Shown here: piece by piece, positions 1 through 11,637 of the stretch
Position numbering within the stretch: the stretch's first letter is position 1
Layout of the letters: the number at the start of each line of letters is the position of its first letter
Source of the DNA: Macrotrachela quadricornifera
Taxonomy: Eukaryota; Rotifera; Eurotatoria; Philodinida; Philodinidae
NCBI GenBank assembly: GCA_022393335.1
Contig: JAJEKB010020632.1
Coordinates: forward strand, 51,774-115,773
Length of the DNA stretch: 64,000 nucleotides
Direction of reading: 5' to 3'
Notes under the pieces: generated by a model
What the model was told of the DNA's origin: nothing
Databases searched by the model: none
What the model saw: the letters and a program-made list of their open reading frames with translations, nothing else
Translations under genes and position numbers: made by a program

Positions 1-640
1 TTGTTATAATGGTACGTTTGGAGACCATATAATATATTGCTGAACTTTTGAAATAAACTATGCATTACGAGTTTACTTATTGATTAAAAAGTTGTTCTGA
101 ACAAAATTTATCATTTAATGTGACAGTTGATAAGTTACTTGTGTGATCAATTTTAATATTCAGTTTTCAAACAATGAAATTGTTTGTATGATTTCTAGAC
201 AGACAATAATACAATATTCACTATGATACTATCCCGTTAAATTATGTCCAAAGTTCTACTAAATTTGATTTTGACTTTGTCAAATTCATAATTGAAATTG
301 AAGTCTGCATTATCTTTCATTGGTTAGTTTTTTTTCTTGTATAATTTATGACATTCATCTAACTCAAGTTTTTTTTTTATAAAAGGCTGATAAATACATG
401 ATGTTTCATTTCTTTATTATATCAATATCAATAAATGTTTATCGTGGTTATAAATACAAAACTATAAAAAATAAATCATGAGTATTAAGAAAAACGAGTA
501 AAATACAATAAAGTTATAAAGAACACAGATAGAAAAATACGTTGTTTTTTTATTAACAAATTTCATTTATAATAAAGTCATCGAAGACCTTACTATTTAA
601 TCCTACATGGTTTACTATTTTTTATCACACATCAAATTCA

Positions 641-1150
641 TCGATTCCCTTGACTGTAGTCATGATCTTAATTTCGAAATAGACTGTATACTTGCGTGTT
701 TGTCCGCAGAGTGCCACTAATGGAAACACGTTTTTGGATTGAGATTTTCCCCACTATTGTTCGCTCGAATATTCCCTTTACTGTTGTCGGGGTCTTAATG
801 TCGAAATTGACGATGTGTTTGTGTTTGTCCGCGCTTCTGATTGGTCTATTTTATTCAACCAATCAAAATGCATCCTCGATAGAACTCATAAATACTCAAG
901 CAATGTACTATGAGAGTACCCTTGGATGTTCAACTGCTATATTATTGGAATATCTTGAAGTTCTCAAGCACTTATATTAAGAGGATACCCTTAGGCCCTT
1001 AACTCGTTTACTGTGGGAATACCCTAAGACCTCAAATGCATTACTAAGAGATACCCTTGAGTCCTCAATTCATATACTAGGAACGTGCTCTTATTCCCTT
1101 GATTGTCGTTAGTATCTAAATCCCGAAAACGGCTGTGTGTTTCTCCGTAG
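641..1150 (+). repeat. Dispersed ~65-70 bp motif, three degenerate copies
   Basis: Three related segments at about 641-709, 765-833 and 1090-1150 share the order TTCCCTTGA-TGT-GT, then TCTTAAT-TCGAAA, then TGTGTTTGTCCG. They are diverged and unevenly spaced. The third copy lies just after the 33-bp tandem array. The origin is unknown; these may be remnants of a larger repeat unit or mobile element. Confidence 0.5.
917..1083 (+). repeat. Degenerate ~33-bp tandem repeat, five units
   Basis: Five successive units of 31-35 bp each begin with a version of TACCCTTGAG-TCCTCAA and end in A/G-rich sequence such as ACTAAGAGA. Unit starts are near 917, 951, 986, 1020 and 1052. An open frame at 696-980 overlaps it, but its residues do not repeat usefully, so I treat this as a minisatellite remnant rather than coding. 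Confidence 0.55.
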
Positions 1151-4100
1151 AGACCAATTTAGCTAATCAGATTTCACCATCCCTAGAAAGACAGAGAAAT
1201 AGACTGTTGAAGACTTCTTACAGTCAAGCGACTTAGTGGATCGGAGCGATCCACGCTACTTGTTGATATAGTTCTTTCAATTTTAAATATTGTTCGAAAA
1301 CCATGATGATATAAAAACTCTACTGCATCTTTATTGAAAATAGTTTGAAAGAGTTATGACGAACTCAAAGATTGTTTTCGGTCGAGGAGATGGATGATTC
1401 GTTATAATATTTGGATAGACCAATCTGATGTTAACATTATGAATGAAGAAAGAGAAAGATTTTCTTCGGAAGTCTTTCAAAGACGTTGTAGTAGAAATTA
1501 AAAATTATATAATGTTAGAAGTTCAATGAGTTTTATAAAAGTTTTTTGTAAAAAAATGTCATGTTTTACAGATGACAGCACCATATCCATCTGTTCATCT
1601 ATGAAAAAGTAAAATCAATCAAATTCATCATATCGAAGTCAATTAATGAGAAAAAATAGTCTGTATATATGTGAAAGATCGTGCACTGATCTAAAGATGA
1701 TTAAAGCCAACGAAACGAAATTCGACAATATAATTTCAAAATTGAAACGAATCTTTCAATGTTTCTTATTTAGTATAACTTATTAAAAATATGGAACTTT
1801 TACATTTCCTGAAAATCACTGTCAATAGCGCATATAAAATAGACATTATGAAAAAAACTATCTGAACAAGTAATCGTACCAACGTCGTATCTTCAAAAAT
1901 GTTTGCTTCGATTTTTTGTAGACTTTATTATTCTGTCGTAGACTTAAGGTATCTCATTGAAAAATTAATTTTTCTTTTTCATCATCCAATCTCGATAAAA
2001 TTTTGAGCGAAAGCATATCTTGAACCAGGCATATTATACTAAAAATTTCAGCTGAAAACATTGAGACTATTGAAAATTAACTTAACGTTAAGCATTAAAA
2101 TATAGATTTTCATGCATCATAAATTTCTCTATCATTGTATATACTAGAAAGCTCAAACTGGTTTTAAAGCGTAACTAATAGTTGAACTAAAACTTATCAA
2201 ACACAGATTTTCCATTTTTTAATGATCCATTTGTACAGAAAGCTTTTCTGGTATAATATCGAAAAAACCGAGTAGTACATTTGAAAACACTTGATCTTTC
2301 CTAGATCTTAAATTAAAAATTGAAGTATTAGATTCTCGTAAGTTGTAACGTTAATATTTCTATCATCTTAAGATCAAGTTCATCTTGTTAGCTTTCCAAA
2401 CACTGCATTTGAAAATGGTAAAGAAATCCAGGAAGAATCGGATGTCAAAACTAGAGATAAAATCACTTCTGGCTATCAGTTGTTGATCCATTTTATTTAC
2501 TTTCGTGCCTTTGTCATATTAGTTGATTCAAGACTTTTATTAAACCTTAATAGTATCTTGTAGAGAATACATGATTAAATTTGGGTGGACGTTAATAAAA
2601 TCAAATAACACTGTCCAAAGATAGAACAAGTGCTGTGAAGAATTTCAGAGCGGCTAGTTTAATCCGATCTGATCTATTGTTATTCATTATTATATAGATA
2701 TGTAATATCCACAGAAATATCAGTAATAATCACTTACTTTTGAAAAGACATTTTTCTCAAATATGAAGTTGGATAAAATCTTTGTAATGTCCTGTAAACT
2801 CATTATAAAATCTACACACTTTATTATATTCCATAGTAGATCCTTGAATCTATCCAACACATTGCGAATCGAAAAATTCAATGAAAATTGACTTTTCCAA
2901 GTGGAGGACGATGATTATGGGAATGAATTTATTACATACAATGTTATATGAGAAGGTTTTTTCAAGGGAATAAATATAAGAATGATGATAGGAAAACATT
3001 TTAGACTTATCATTTTCAAACGAGTTTTGGTTTTGGCGCATGCCTAGCTGTTACTTCTTTTACAGAGTACTATATAGTCTACGAAAAGAATTTTTCTCTC
3101 TAGTTGCGTAGTAATACACTGATGGCTTATTGTGGCCTTCTGCGCATACTGTAAAGGTAGAGATGCTAACAAAAGATATCAGCGAGAAAAGTCATGTAAG
3201 TAGTATCGTCTTTGTACTACGATGGGGTCGTGATGTCAACAGCGTTATTACTCTCCCCAGTATATGCTCTACTTTGCTGACCTTTGTGTTTTTTTCTATC
3301 AACTTCGTTTTTATATTAAGAAGAACATGCACAAATTTTTGATGATTTTTGACACCATACAGGAATCACTATTGGAGAGACATGGATGATGATTCAACTA
3401 AATTCATTTGAGATTTTTCAAGGTCATACAATTAAGATGTCTACTCATTCTCATTTCTGCGTGTCTGTGACTGTGTCTCTAAATATTCTTTCGATGTAGT
3501 TGATTTCATGTGAACTCCTGAATTAGAGTAAGCACAAGAAAAATCAATTCATGTATACTGGAAGGCTATTTTTACTACATACGTATGTGTAAAATATTCT
3601 GTGTGCCATTCAAAAGATAGTATCAATGGTAGTGAGATGTATTGTATGAAATACATTCGTCTTGACTGAAGGGAATAATTGTTCCATCTCTCTAAGATCG
3701 AAAAAGATCATTTTATAAATGAAAGAAACTTGTCAAGAAGAACATAGGCTCTTATAAGACATTCTACTCATCGCTAATGTTAATCGCGGTACTCGTTTTG
3801 TGAACGTTGAAAATTTCGCTTAGCAATGTTACAATGATCGAAATTCATTCGATTGTAAAACCTATCTCATATATAAATTTTATTCAACGCAGAATTATGA
3901 CATTGTAGAAAGATATAAAATTAATCAGAACGATCTAGAAGAGCTCGTAAAATGATTTCAATAAACATTTTCAAGGTAAAAATACAATAAAATAAAATAA
4001 AACTTACATATACTATCATAATGAGATCAGATCACTCTTTTCTTACAACTGATAGAAGAAGAATTTTATGATTAAATTGCACGAAGTTATTTATTATTGT

Positions 4101-4197
4101 GCACGAATCCTTATCTAAATTACACTTCACCTACCTTTAAAATGCTTGTCAATCGAAAGTGTTAGTTCGATTGGGATTTCTGAAAAAATACAAAAAC

Positions 4198-5160
4198 ATG
4201 TTCTCATCTGTCATCTTAGTAATCTTATTCGGCATGGTTAGTATCGGTCATGGTGCTGCTATTGACTTGAAATTTGACTATGCCAGCATCGATGTAGCGA
4301 TTCCACGCGGCTATACACGAGAAACATATGTGAAATCAGTCATCGACTATTGGACACCAGAACGAATGGCTTCAGCCAAACCCATGCATCTTATGATTAC
4401 TAAAAACATTCCCAGTTTTTCTGTAAATCATAATGATAACAATGAGGTCGAAAGAATATTAGCCCCAAGTACTATTCATTTAAACACACGTAACTCAATT
4501 CCGGCAGCTGCTGGAAGAATTTTCTTTGTAATGAATAATCAAAGATATGTCTGTTCTGGTTCTGTCGTCACGGCCGAAAATCGTGATACTGTCGTCACGG
4601 CTGGTCACTGTGTTTTTAATAATACAAACAAAGAATGGGTAACTAATTTGTCTTTTATTCCTCAATATGAGTCAAATGATCGTCCTTTTGGTACCTTTGT
4701 TGCTCGTCGATTGGTAACGACCCCAGAATGGAAAGCTAAGGTTGATTATAACTTTGATACTGCAATAGTTTTACTCAATCGAAATGAAAATGGTGAACAT
4801 GTTCAAGATCTTACTGGTGGTTTTGGCCTTTCTCTCAATGCACCAAAAAAAGCAGCAACAAAAGCACTTGGTTACCCAATGAATATCAATAACGGTGAGA
4901 TAATAAGTATTTGTGATGATACATCGGTGGCTCCATCATTAGTACTTAATTCTGGCTTCAAAGGTCTACAAATTAAGTGTGGTATGGGAGGTGGTGCATC
5001 TGGAGGTCCATGGCTTCAAAATTACAACTCCGGAACTCAGTCAGGTCAACAAGTTTCACTAACGAGCTTCTCATATGCATTGGCACCAGGCAAAATACAT
5101 GGTCCTCATTTTAATAACGATAATATGGCTTCAATTTACATTCCGAATCAAAAGCAATAA
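4198..5160 (+). CDS. Secreted trypsin-fold serine protease (S1-like, bacterial/fungal style)
   Basis: An intronless gene for 320 aa. I start at the ATG at 4198 because it opens a classic signal peptide (MFSSVILVILFG...). The frame extends upstream only through a non-ATG GTG codon. The catalytic triad is readable: His137 in VVTAGHC, Asp187 in NFDTAIVLL and Ser268 in GGGASGGPW. A Cys pair around the active-site His (C119 and C138) and late cysteines at about 239 and 261 fit disulfides of a secreted enzyme. By family knowledge it is an extracellular endopeptidase of the chymotrypsin fold. The GY-P...GG.SGGPW spacing is most like secreted glutamyl-endopeptidase/streptomycete-type proteases rather than animal trypsins. 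There is no zymogen-type IVGG start. An AATAAA at 5207-5212, 47 bp past the stop, could be the poly(A) signal. The lack of introns and the bacterial/fungal look suggest horizontal acquisition, which is inference. The specificity is unknown. Confidence 0.85.
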   Translation: MFSSVILVILFGMVSIGHGAAIDLKFDYASIDVAIPRGYTRETYVKSVIDYWTPERMASAKPMHLMITKNIPSFSVNHNDNNEVERILAPSTIHLNTRNSIPAAAGRIFFVMNNQRYVCSGSVVTAENRDTVVTAGHCVFNNTNKEWVTNLSFIPQYESNDRPFGTFVARRLVTTPEWKAKVDYNFDTAIVLLNRNENGEHVQDLTGGFGLSLNAPKKAATKALGYPMNINNGEIISICDDTSVAPSLVLNSGFKGLQIKCGMGGGASGGPWLQNYNSGTQSGQQVSLTSFSYALAPGKIHGPHFNNDNMASIYIPNQKQ

Positions 5161-6758
5161 TTTTGATTTTCCCTTGAAAAGGATGCTCGCTTCAACAAAG
5201 TTGAAAATAAAATTCACTTATGCATCAATATTGTTTCTTTCTTTTCTGATAATATGCAAGATAGATTTAAAACTCGAAAAAAAAATATTTTCTTTTCTAT
5301 TGCATGTTACACTAATGTCTTTGATGGAGAGGATTCGAGAGGTATCAAAAGACTTCATGAATGAAAAGTAATCCATATGTTTTGAAAGTGATATAAGCGA
5401 ATAGAAGTGAAACATCTAGTATGAAAGCATCATATAGGTGAGGCATGCACCAAACTTAAATGCAAACTATTTAGAAATTTGGATTTGGATATGATATGTT
5501 CTATACTTATAACGACTTTTTAAACTAAGAAAAATCATGTGATTAGATTAATGTCAAAGAAAGTAATATTTACAATTTTTCAGGAACTGTCTTACAGTGT
5601 TATGTATAAAACTTCTATAAACTACTGGGCATGGTATCTGTAATTTTTTTGAAGGCTATCTGAAAAGACTTTCTTTGATTTTTTAAAGAGCGAAACAGGA
5701 GTGATATTAGTAATTTTTAAGGGTATATAATACATGGCACATGTGTCTTTCTTCATGTTACTTAGTAGTGATATCATAGAACTTTTATAGGTATAGGAGC
5801 CTTGTATCTATAACTATCAATAGATATCCAAAGATATTATCTGGTCTTTTTCAAGGATTATATGAGGACGCTGTATGAGACTGTGGAAGCTCTATTTATA
5901 GTGCAAAATGTTATATGCAACTTTCCAACGAATTAAATTTATCAATTGCACGGCTGTTGAAGTTTTGGGAAGTCTTAGAAAATCTTATAATAACATAGGT
6001 AAAGTTAGTAGCATATTCGAATAATACCATCAGATATTCGTCTATGAAGTTCCTGAAACTATTCTAAACAGTTTCAAGATACAACTCGGTGAGCTCCATC
6101 GATTGGTAACGTTGAATTTTTCGTATCTCATACTATTCTTGAAAAAAAACCAAAATACCTATTTTCTACTAGCTAAACAAATTCCTTAAACATTAAGAGG
6201 AATTTCTCTAAACTACGTGTAATTAAAATGTATTGTTTAATTTATGTTAAGCATCATCTAATAGATTGAAATGTATATTCATTATGTCTAGTGATCTTTA
6301 TAAACGTTATTCACGCAAATAATGAAGTATCTTTTTGTTTATCAAGTAAATCTTTGCAAACTTATGCTCATTGCTATTGATTGGTGGATTTAATACAGAT
6401 TTTCATTCTTTTTTTATGTATGAACAGCGCTCGTCACGAACCTTTTGTTTTTGATTTAGTTCTTTGAGTTCCGGTGGGACATGTATGTTCCAGCTGGCAA
6501 AAATTTTTAATTCTAAAAAAATTTCAAGAGTGTTTGAGGTTTTTAAGATCTGGAAGTAATAATTTCAGCAAATCTGCGCAGTTAGAAGCATCTCTATAAG
6601 ATTGCGCAGATATCCATGTGTATAGAGAATATTGAAAAGTGTCCTGTGGTAAATTTATTTCGTTTAAAAAAGTTTCCTTCAATAATGTATATTTTAAAAA
6701 TTTCGTATGTGTAGCTCATTATGTCGTAATGTAAAACCGAATTGATGTATAAGGCATA
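5161..6758. other. Non-coding AT-rich spacer
   Basis: No exon with motif or splice support is visible between the protease and the piggyBac relic. A short near-palindrome around 6476-6491 (GGGACAT-GT-ATGTTCC) is the only local structure noted. It could be part of the transposon end, but no matching second end was found. Confidence 0.5.
5207..5212 (+). promoter_or_regulatory. Candidate poly(A) signal of the protease gene
   Basis: AATAAA lies 47 bp after the protease stop codon and is the first hexamer in the expected position. Such hexamers occur often by chance in AT-rich DNA. Confidence 0.4.
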
Positions 6759-7489
6759 ATGGATTCGAATTTTGACGAACCCCTATCCGATGAAATTGAC
6801 AGTACAATTGGTTCATATGAACTTCATAATAGTAGTTGTGAAGATGATGATTCATTGATTGAAGAAATTGATAAAAATCCAATAGATGAATGGCAATGGA
6901 AAATAGACAACTTACGTTTTTTTACATTTTTCCATTATTTTGATGAACATGCATTAGGAAACAGTATAATTCGACTAATCAATACATTTTCCAAGTTCAT
7001 GTATCAAGATGTGATCAAATAAACATTTATGAAAAGCAACATTATAGTCAAAGAGATGAAGATGCCACAAAGTGAAGAGAAGTTAATGAAAATCAAATAT
7101 ATGCATTTCTTGGTACTCCATTCATTATAAGATTTCATAAGTTTTTGAGAATTCGAGACTACTGAAGTCATAACAGAAATTTATTCACACCAGCTGCTGC
7201 TAACACAATGATAAGAAGCGACTTCGAACGACTCTTCTCTAACATTCGTCTTGCAGATAATTTAAAAATGTCTCCGAAAAACTCTTCTAATTACAATATA
7301 TTGTATGAAGTGAACGATTTTCTGAATCCTTTAGAAAGAAGTTTCCAAAGATATCATTCACTTGAATCATGTATTTCGATAAACAAGGTAATGATAAAAT
7401 TCAAAGGTAAATCTTCCATAAAACAGTATCAACCGTTGAAACCAACTAATGAGGAAAGGCCACCAACAGCCTTCTCGTTTTTGAGCTGA
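6759..7489 (+). pseudogene. piggyBac-type transposase relic
   Basis: Several stretches join into the N-terminal and early catalytic part of a piggyBac (DDE_Tnp_1_7/PGBD) transposase. These are an acidic N-terminus (DSNFDEPLSDEID...), then NIYEKQHYSQR and FLRIRDY, then an SDFERLFSNIRLADN block, then INKVMIKFKGKSSIKQYQPLKP, which corresponds to the conserved DE-M-FKGR-S-KQY-P-KP signature. The reading frame is broken. In-frame stops lie near 7070 and 7160, where the family usually has Trp, the first block ends in a stop at 7020-7022, and the frame ends at 7489 where the family continues for hundreds of residues. The signature Asp is replaced (INKVM instead of DE-M). The copy is non-functional and truncated. 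No TTAA-flanked ends were identified. Confidence 0.75.
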
Positions 7490-7689
7490 AACTCAGTTAA
7501 TCATAGATAATTGAACGTGTTGATTCCGAATACCCCAATGGATTTTGCCCGCTTTCAATTTAAAGACTCATTTTTTAAAGATTTCGGTTTTTCAACCGAA
7601 AAATCATTTTCACTAAAATTTTTTTGACCCCTCCAAATGAAAGAGCATTTGTTGTTCCTGTGATATAACTGGAGACTGTTATGTAACGA

Positions 7690-8417
7690 TTGAATTATTT
7701 CTTGAGATCAATTCAGAAACTATATTATTTTCATGACATTACCTAAATCATATCATATTTATTTTATCATCAACATTCATTTTTGAATGTAATCTTCGTG
7801 AATTCAATTCAAAAACTCTCTCATTTTCCTAAATTGAAATAAAGAATATCATATTTATTTTATTATTGACATTGATTTTAAATGCAATCTTGATGCGGTT
7901 AATTCAAAAATTCGCTCAATTTTATGAAATCATATAAATCACATCATATTTATTTTCTCATCAACATTCCTTTTTGAATGTAATCTTCTTAAGATCTATT
8001 CAAAAAACCTTTCATCTGCATAAAATTCAACAAATTATATCCTATTTACTTTCTCATCAATACTCATTTTTGAATGTAATCTTCTTGAGATCAATTCAGA
8101 AACACTCTTATTTTCATGAAATGAAATAATCTATATCCTATTTATTTTATCATTAACATTCAATTTTGAATGTTATCTTGATGAGATCAATTCAAAATCT
8201 CTCTCATTCTCATGAAATTGAATAAATCATATGATATTTACGTTAACATTAGCATTTATTTTTCAATGTAACCTTGATGAGACCAATTCAAAAATTCTCT
8301 CATTTTCACGAAATTGAATAAATAATATCATATTTATTTTATCATCATTCTTTGTTGAATCTAATCTTGATGAAATGAATTCAAAAACCCTCTAATTCTT
8401 ATGAAATCAATAAATAA
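7690..8417 (+). repeat. ~96-bp minisatellite, about seven diverged units
   Basis: A word close to TTTTTGAATGTAATCTTGATGAG recurs with starts near 7785, 7880, 7976, 8073, 8168, 8264 and 8357, giving spacings of 93-97 bp. Each unit also carries ATTCAAAAACTCTCTCATTTTCATGAAATTGAATAAAT-type and ATCATATTTATTTTATCATCAACATT-type blocks. The units are diverged by substitutions and small indels. No coding potential. The array runs directly into the inverted repeat at 8418. Confidence 0.8.
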
Positions 8418-8616
8418 TATTCAACATCAATACAAAATTTAGCAGAAATGAATGAAATTCTGTTTAATTCGGATATTTCGACCTTTATTTGTATTATTAG
8501 TTAAAGAGTGTAACTTTGATGTTGAAAATGACCGTGTTTAGTCAATAAAGGTCGAAATATCTGAATTAAACAGAATTTCATTCATTTCTGCTAAATTTTG
8601 TATTGATCTTGAATAT
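8418..8616. repeat. ~70-bp imperfect inverted repeat (hairpin) closing the minisatellite
   Basis: The left arm at about 8418-8487 (from ATATTCAACATCAATACAAA to TTTCGACCTTTA) is repeated in reverse complement at about 8547-8616, with only a few mismatches. The spacer is about 59 bp. The structure could be a small foldback/MITE or an inverted duplication at the array edge. Confidence 0.75.
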
Positions 8617-10651
8617 TCATACTCATTCCACTTGTTATTAATAAATAATATTATATTCTGGTTAGAAGATAAGCTTGTTTTTGAACTTTTAATTTTTTTT
8701 TGTAGTACGGATATAAAGATCATGAAGGGGGTTGCTGGTGCTTGCAGGTGATGAAATTGTGTTCATTACACTATTGAATAATATTTTGAATAGAACTATT
8801 CAAATTTTATTCTTTCGAAATTTTAAATGTTGTGTTGTTATTTTAAACGAATGAAGGTTAGGATCTCGAAATAGTTCATTCGTGTTTTTGTTCTTATATT
8901 TAGTGGTTTTCCGATGATGTTAATTTAGTATTGTTTTAATTGGTTTTTGACGATGTATATGAAAACATATTAGATTGGTTTATGCAATTGTGATGTAGTG
9001 GTTGTAGTGGAAATCACGACTGCATTTGTGTTTCTAGATTGATGTAAAGGGATAATGTTTTGGGATTTAAGTATTCGGTTTTGTTGCGATATGATGGTGT
9101 TGCATTTGGTAAGCGTTGGTGAAAATGGAAGTATAGTAGAATTATACGGTGGAATTATTGTTGTGTTTTTTCAGATGTCGTATGACTATGAAGTTTAAGT
9201 GAAAGTTTAGAATTCTAATTTGTTGCACGATTGTTATAGAAATAGTGATTGAAAATTGAAAACAGTACTGTGCAAATTGAGAAGATTCTGAATAAAATTT
9301 GGAATACGAAAGTGTTTTTTAGTAAACGAATGCTGATGATTATTAAAATCTTATGGAAATCACATATATTTACAAGAAAACAGTGAGCGTAAGTTTCAAG
9401 TTGAGCTTTTCGGGCTCTCCACCCTCTTTTAGATACATGCTTCCCTCACAGACACCCTCCATTACAGATCTCTACACTACAAGAAGCTCTCCTTTGCAGC
9501 AGATGGAATATAAGAAATGATTGCTATTGTTGATCGTCGTTTTCTTCTTCCTGAAGTGTAGCTGCAAACATATGTCTATCAATACAGAGTAGTAACATTA
9601 TAAAAATATTTAGATTAATTCAGTCCATAGCTTATATCAATATGTGAGTTGCACATTTTATTTTATATATGTGTCAGAGTCGAGTGAGATTCAGGTCGAA
9701 TATAAGTCGAAAGAAATTATTTTTTTAACCAGGATTATTTAATTGTACTACTAAAAAAAAAATGTGTTTTGATTAATTTGCTTCATAATTATACTATAAG
9801 TGTTTTTAATCAGTTTTTATCTTGGTTTGAACGATTTCGTTATAGTACCTAATTCAGGAGATGTTTTAAAAATACTTTTGCTTATTTCTACAAAGAAGCA
9901 GTAGGATGAGATAAAATGAAAAAGTATACAGAAGACTGCGTTTACTTTGATTAGTTTGTAGCATACTAATGAATCAAAATGATTCGATTTTAATGACAAA
10001 GGCTTCATTTCAAATATAAAATATGACTTCTATATAGGTACATATAGTTGATCATTGGGAATGACAAAAAGTATAGAATCTCCTATGGAACCAGTGTATT
10101 GCAATTAATTTAAAAAAATGAATACGAAAGAGGGAAGAAACGAAAAGCTGATGCGAAGAACAATGATATTTGTCAATATATATGTGATGCCGTTCAGTTA
10201 TTTCAGACGTTTTTGAATATAAATGGTTTTAATTGATATTCCAAATAGTCACCACTTGAATGTAGATCCTAGAATATTATATTTAATGCATAAAATAATA
10301 GTGTCTCTATTAAATACAATTAAATGAAATAAAATCCTTGATAAATATTTCTCAATTTGAATCTTATCCAACATTCGAATGGAATAACGTGTTACTCTGA
10401 ATTTAAACAAGTTTTTAACTAGATTCTATGTTGACATAATTAAAAATATATTTCCTTCAACTAAAAACAAAAACAAACAATATTGAACATGAATTAATTT
10501 TTGTTTCGTTTCTTGGGAAATTCCGTCCTCGTTTAGCGTCGAAGAAAAACGAAATGTCTTTTGTTTTAGAAGATATTTTTTTGATCGCTATAAAGCTGAT
10601 GATTGCTGATTCTCTTTATCACATTTTAATAGAATATTATTGAAACATCTG
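8617..10651. other. Non-coding AT-rich spacer
   Basis: No supported exon, RNA gene or ordered repeat is visible here. Short open frames such as 9817-10008 have no motif or splice context. Confidence 0.5.
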
Positions 10652-11273
10652 ACAAGGGAACCGCCCGAAATGATTCACCATTTTTGAGCTCATATTTTGA
10701 GCATAAGTAGAGAACCCCGAAACTAGCCTAACCCTAAGAGAATTCGGGCCCGCGCGCCTTTGGGACTGAGTTATAACCGATTTACTAGATTTTTGTCGTA
10801 GAGTAGTGGTTTACCTACAAAATTAAACTAACGAAATTCAACCTAAAATTTTGTAAATGTAGAGATCTAAGCGCCAGTAAAATATCCTGAAATTTTCATA
10901 CAAAATGAATGCACCCTTCTTAACATATTGAATTTTCAAAAACTGGCGGTTACTCAATAAGATAATTAGCAGAACCTCAATTTATTGTGAAGCCAATATG
11001 TTAAGAAGGATGCATTCATTCTGTCTGAAACTTCGGGGATATTCTAGTGCCGCTTAGGTCTCTTTATGGACCAAATTTCATGTTGAAATTCGTTAATTCG
11101 ATTTTGTAGGTAAACCATTGTCCTACGGCAAAAGTCCCGTAAAAAGGTTATAACTCAGCCCCAGAGGGCCATGGATCCGAATCCTTGCTGGACTACGACT
11201 AGTGTCGAGGTTCCCTACTTATGCACAAAGTATGAGCTCAAAAGCGGCGGATCACTTCGGACGGTTCGCTCGT
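10652..11273. mobile_element. 622-bp foldback element with ~280-bp terminal inverted repeats
   Basis: Positions 10652-10930 and 10994-11273 are inverted copies of each other, roughly three quarters or more identical by eye, around a spacer of about 63 bp. The ends read ACAAGGGAACCGCCCGAA on the left and, reverse-complemented from the right, ACGAGCGAACCGTCCGAA. Inside both arms are matching blocks such as TTTTGAGCTCATA, GCATAAGTAG-GAACC, CTAAGCG and AATGAATGCA-CCTTCTTAACATATTG. It is richer in G+C than its surroundings. There is no open frame. It has the architecture of a non-autonomous foldback or long-TIR MITE. I did not find a clear target-site duplication, so the exact borders may be off by a few bases. 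Confidence 0.75.
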
Positions 11274-11637
11274 AATTCTAAAAGAGATTTACTATACATA
11301 TACTATTATAGATGGGACATTCCACTATTTATTCATGCACAACACTCTTCGATATTAATTGGTTTATGAAATTCCCAAAAACAATCTAGAAACTTTTTGT
11401 ACGACCTAAGTAGAATAGGTAAAAATATCAGAACATTTAGTAAAGACTTATTCTGGTATTTTTTTAAAGAGCTTTTCACGGCGTACTTTTTAAAAGACTT
11501 TAAATTTGTCATCAGTTTTTCATATAGAGATATATCCAAACTAAAATATGTGCACACGTTTTGTGACAACCGGTATTTTATTTAAAACAAACTTCTCATT
11601 CTTGTAAAGTGATACAAATAGAACTATGAAAAACTGT

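Larger units (their letters stand above)
1..4197. other. Non-coding AT-rich stretch upstream of the protease
   Basis: I see no convincing coding exon on either strand. The open frames here are short, unspliced and without recognisable motifs. The only internal structure is the repeat cluster at 640-1150, annotated separately. The rest is plain A/T-rich sequence. Confidence 0.6.

Noticed and set aside
696..980. 94-aa open frame
   Set aside because: It overlaps non-coding repeats, has no motif, and its last third is part of the 33-bp tandem array.
4159..4197. N-terminal extension of the protease from a GTG codon
   Set aside because: GTG is not a normal eukaryotic start. The ATG at 4198 begins the signal peptide directly.
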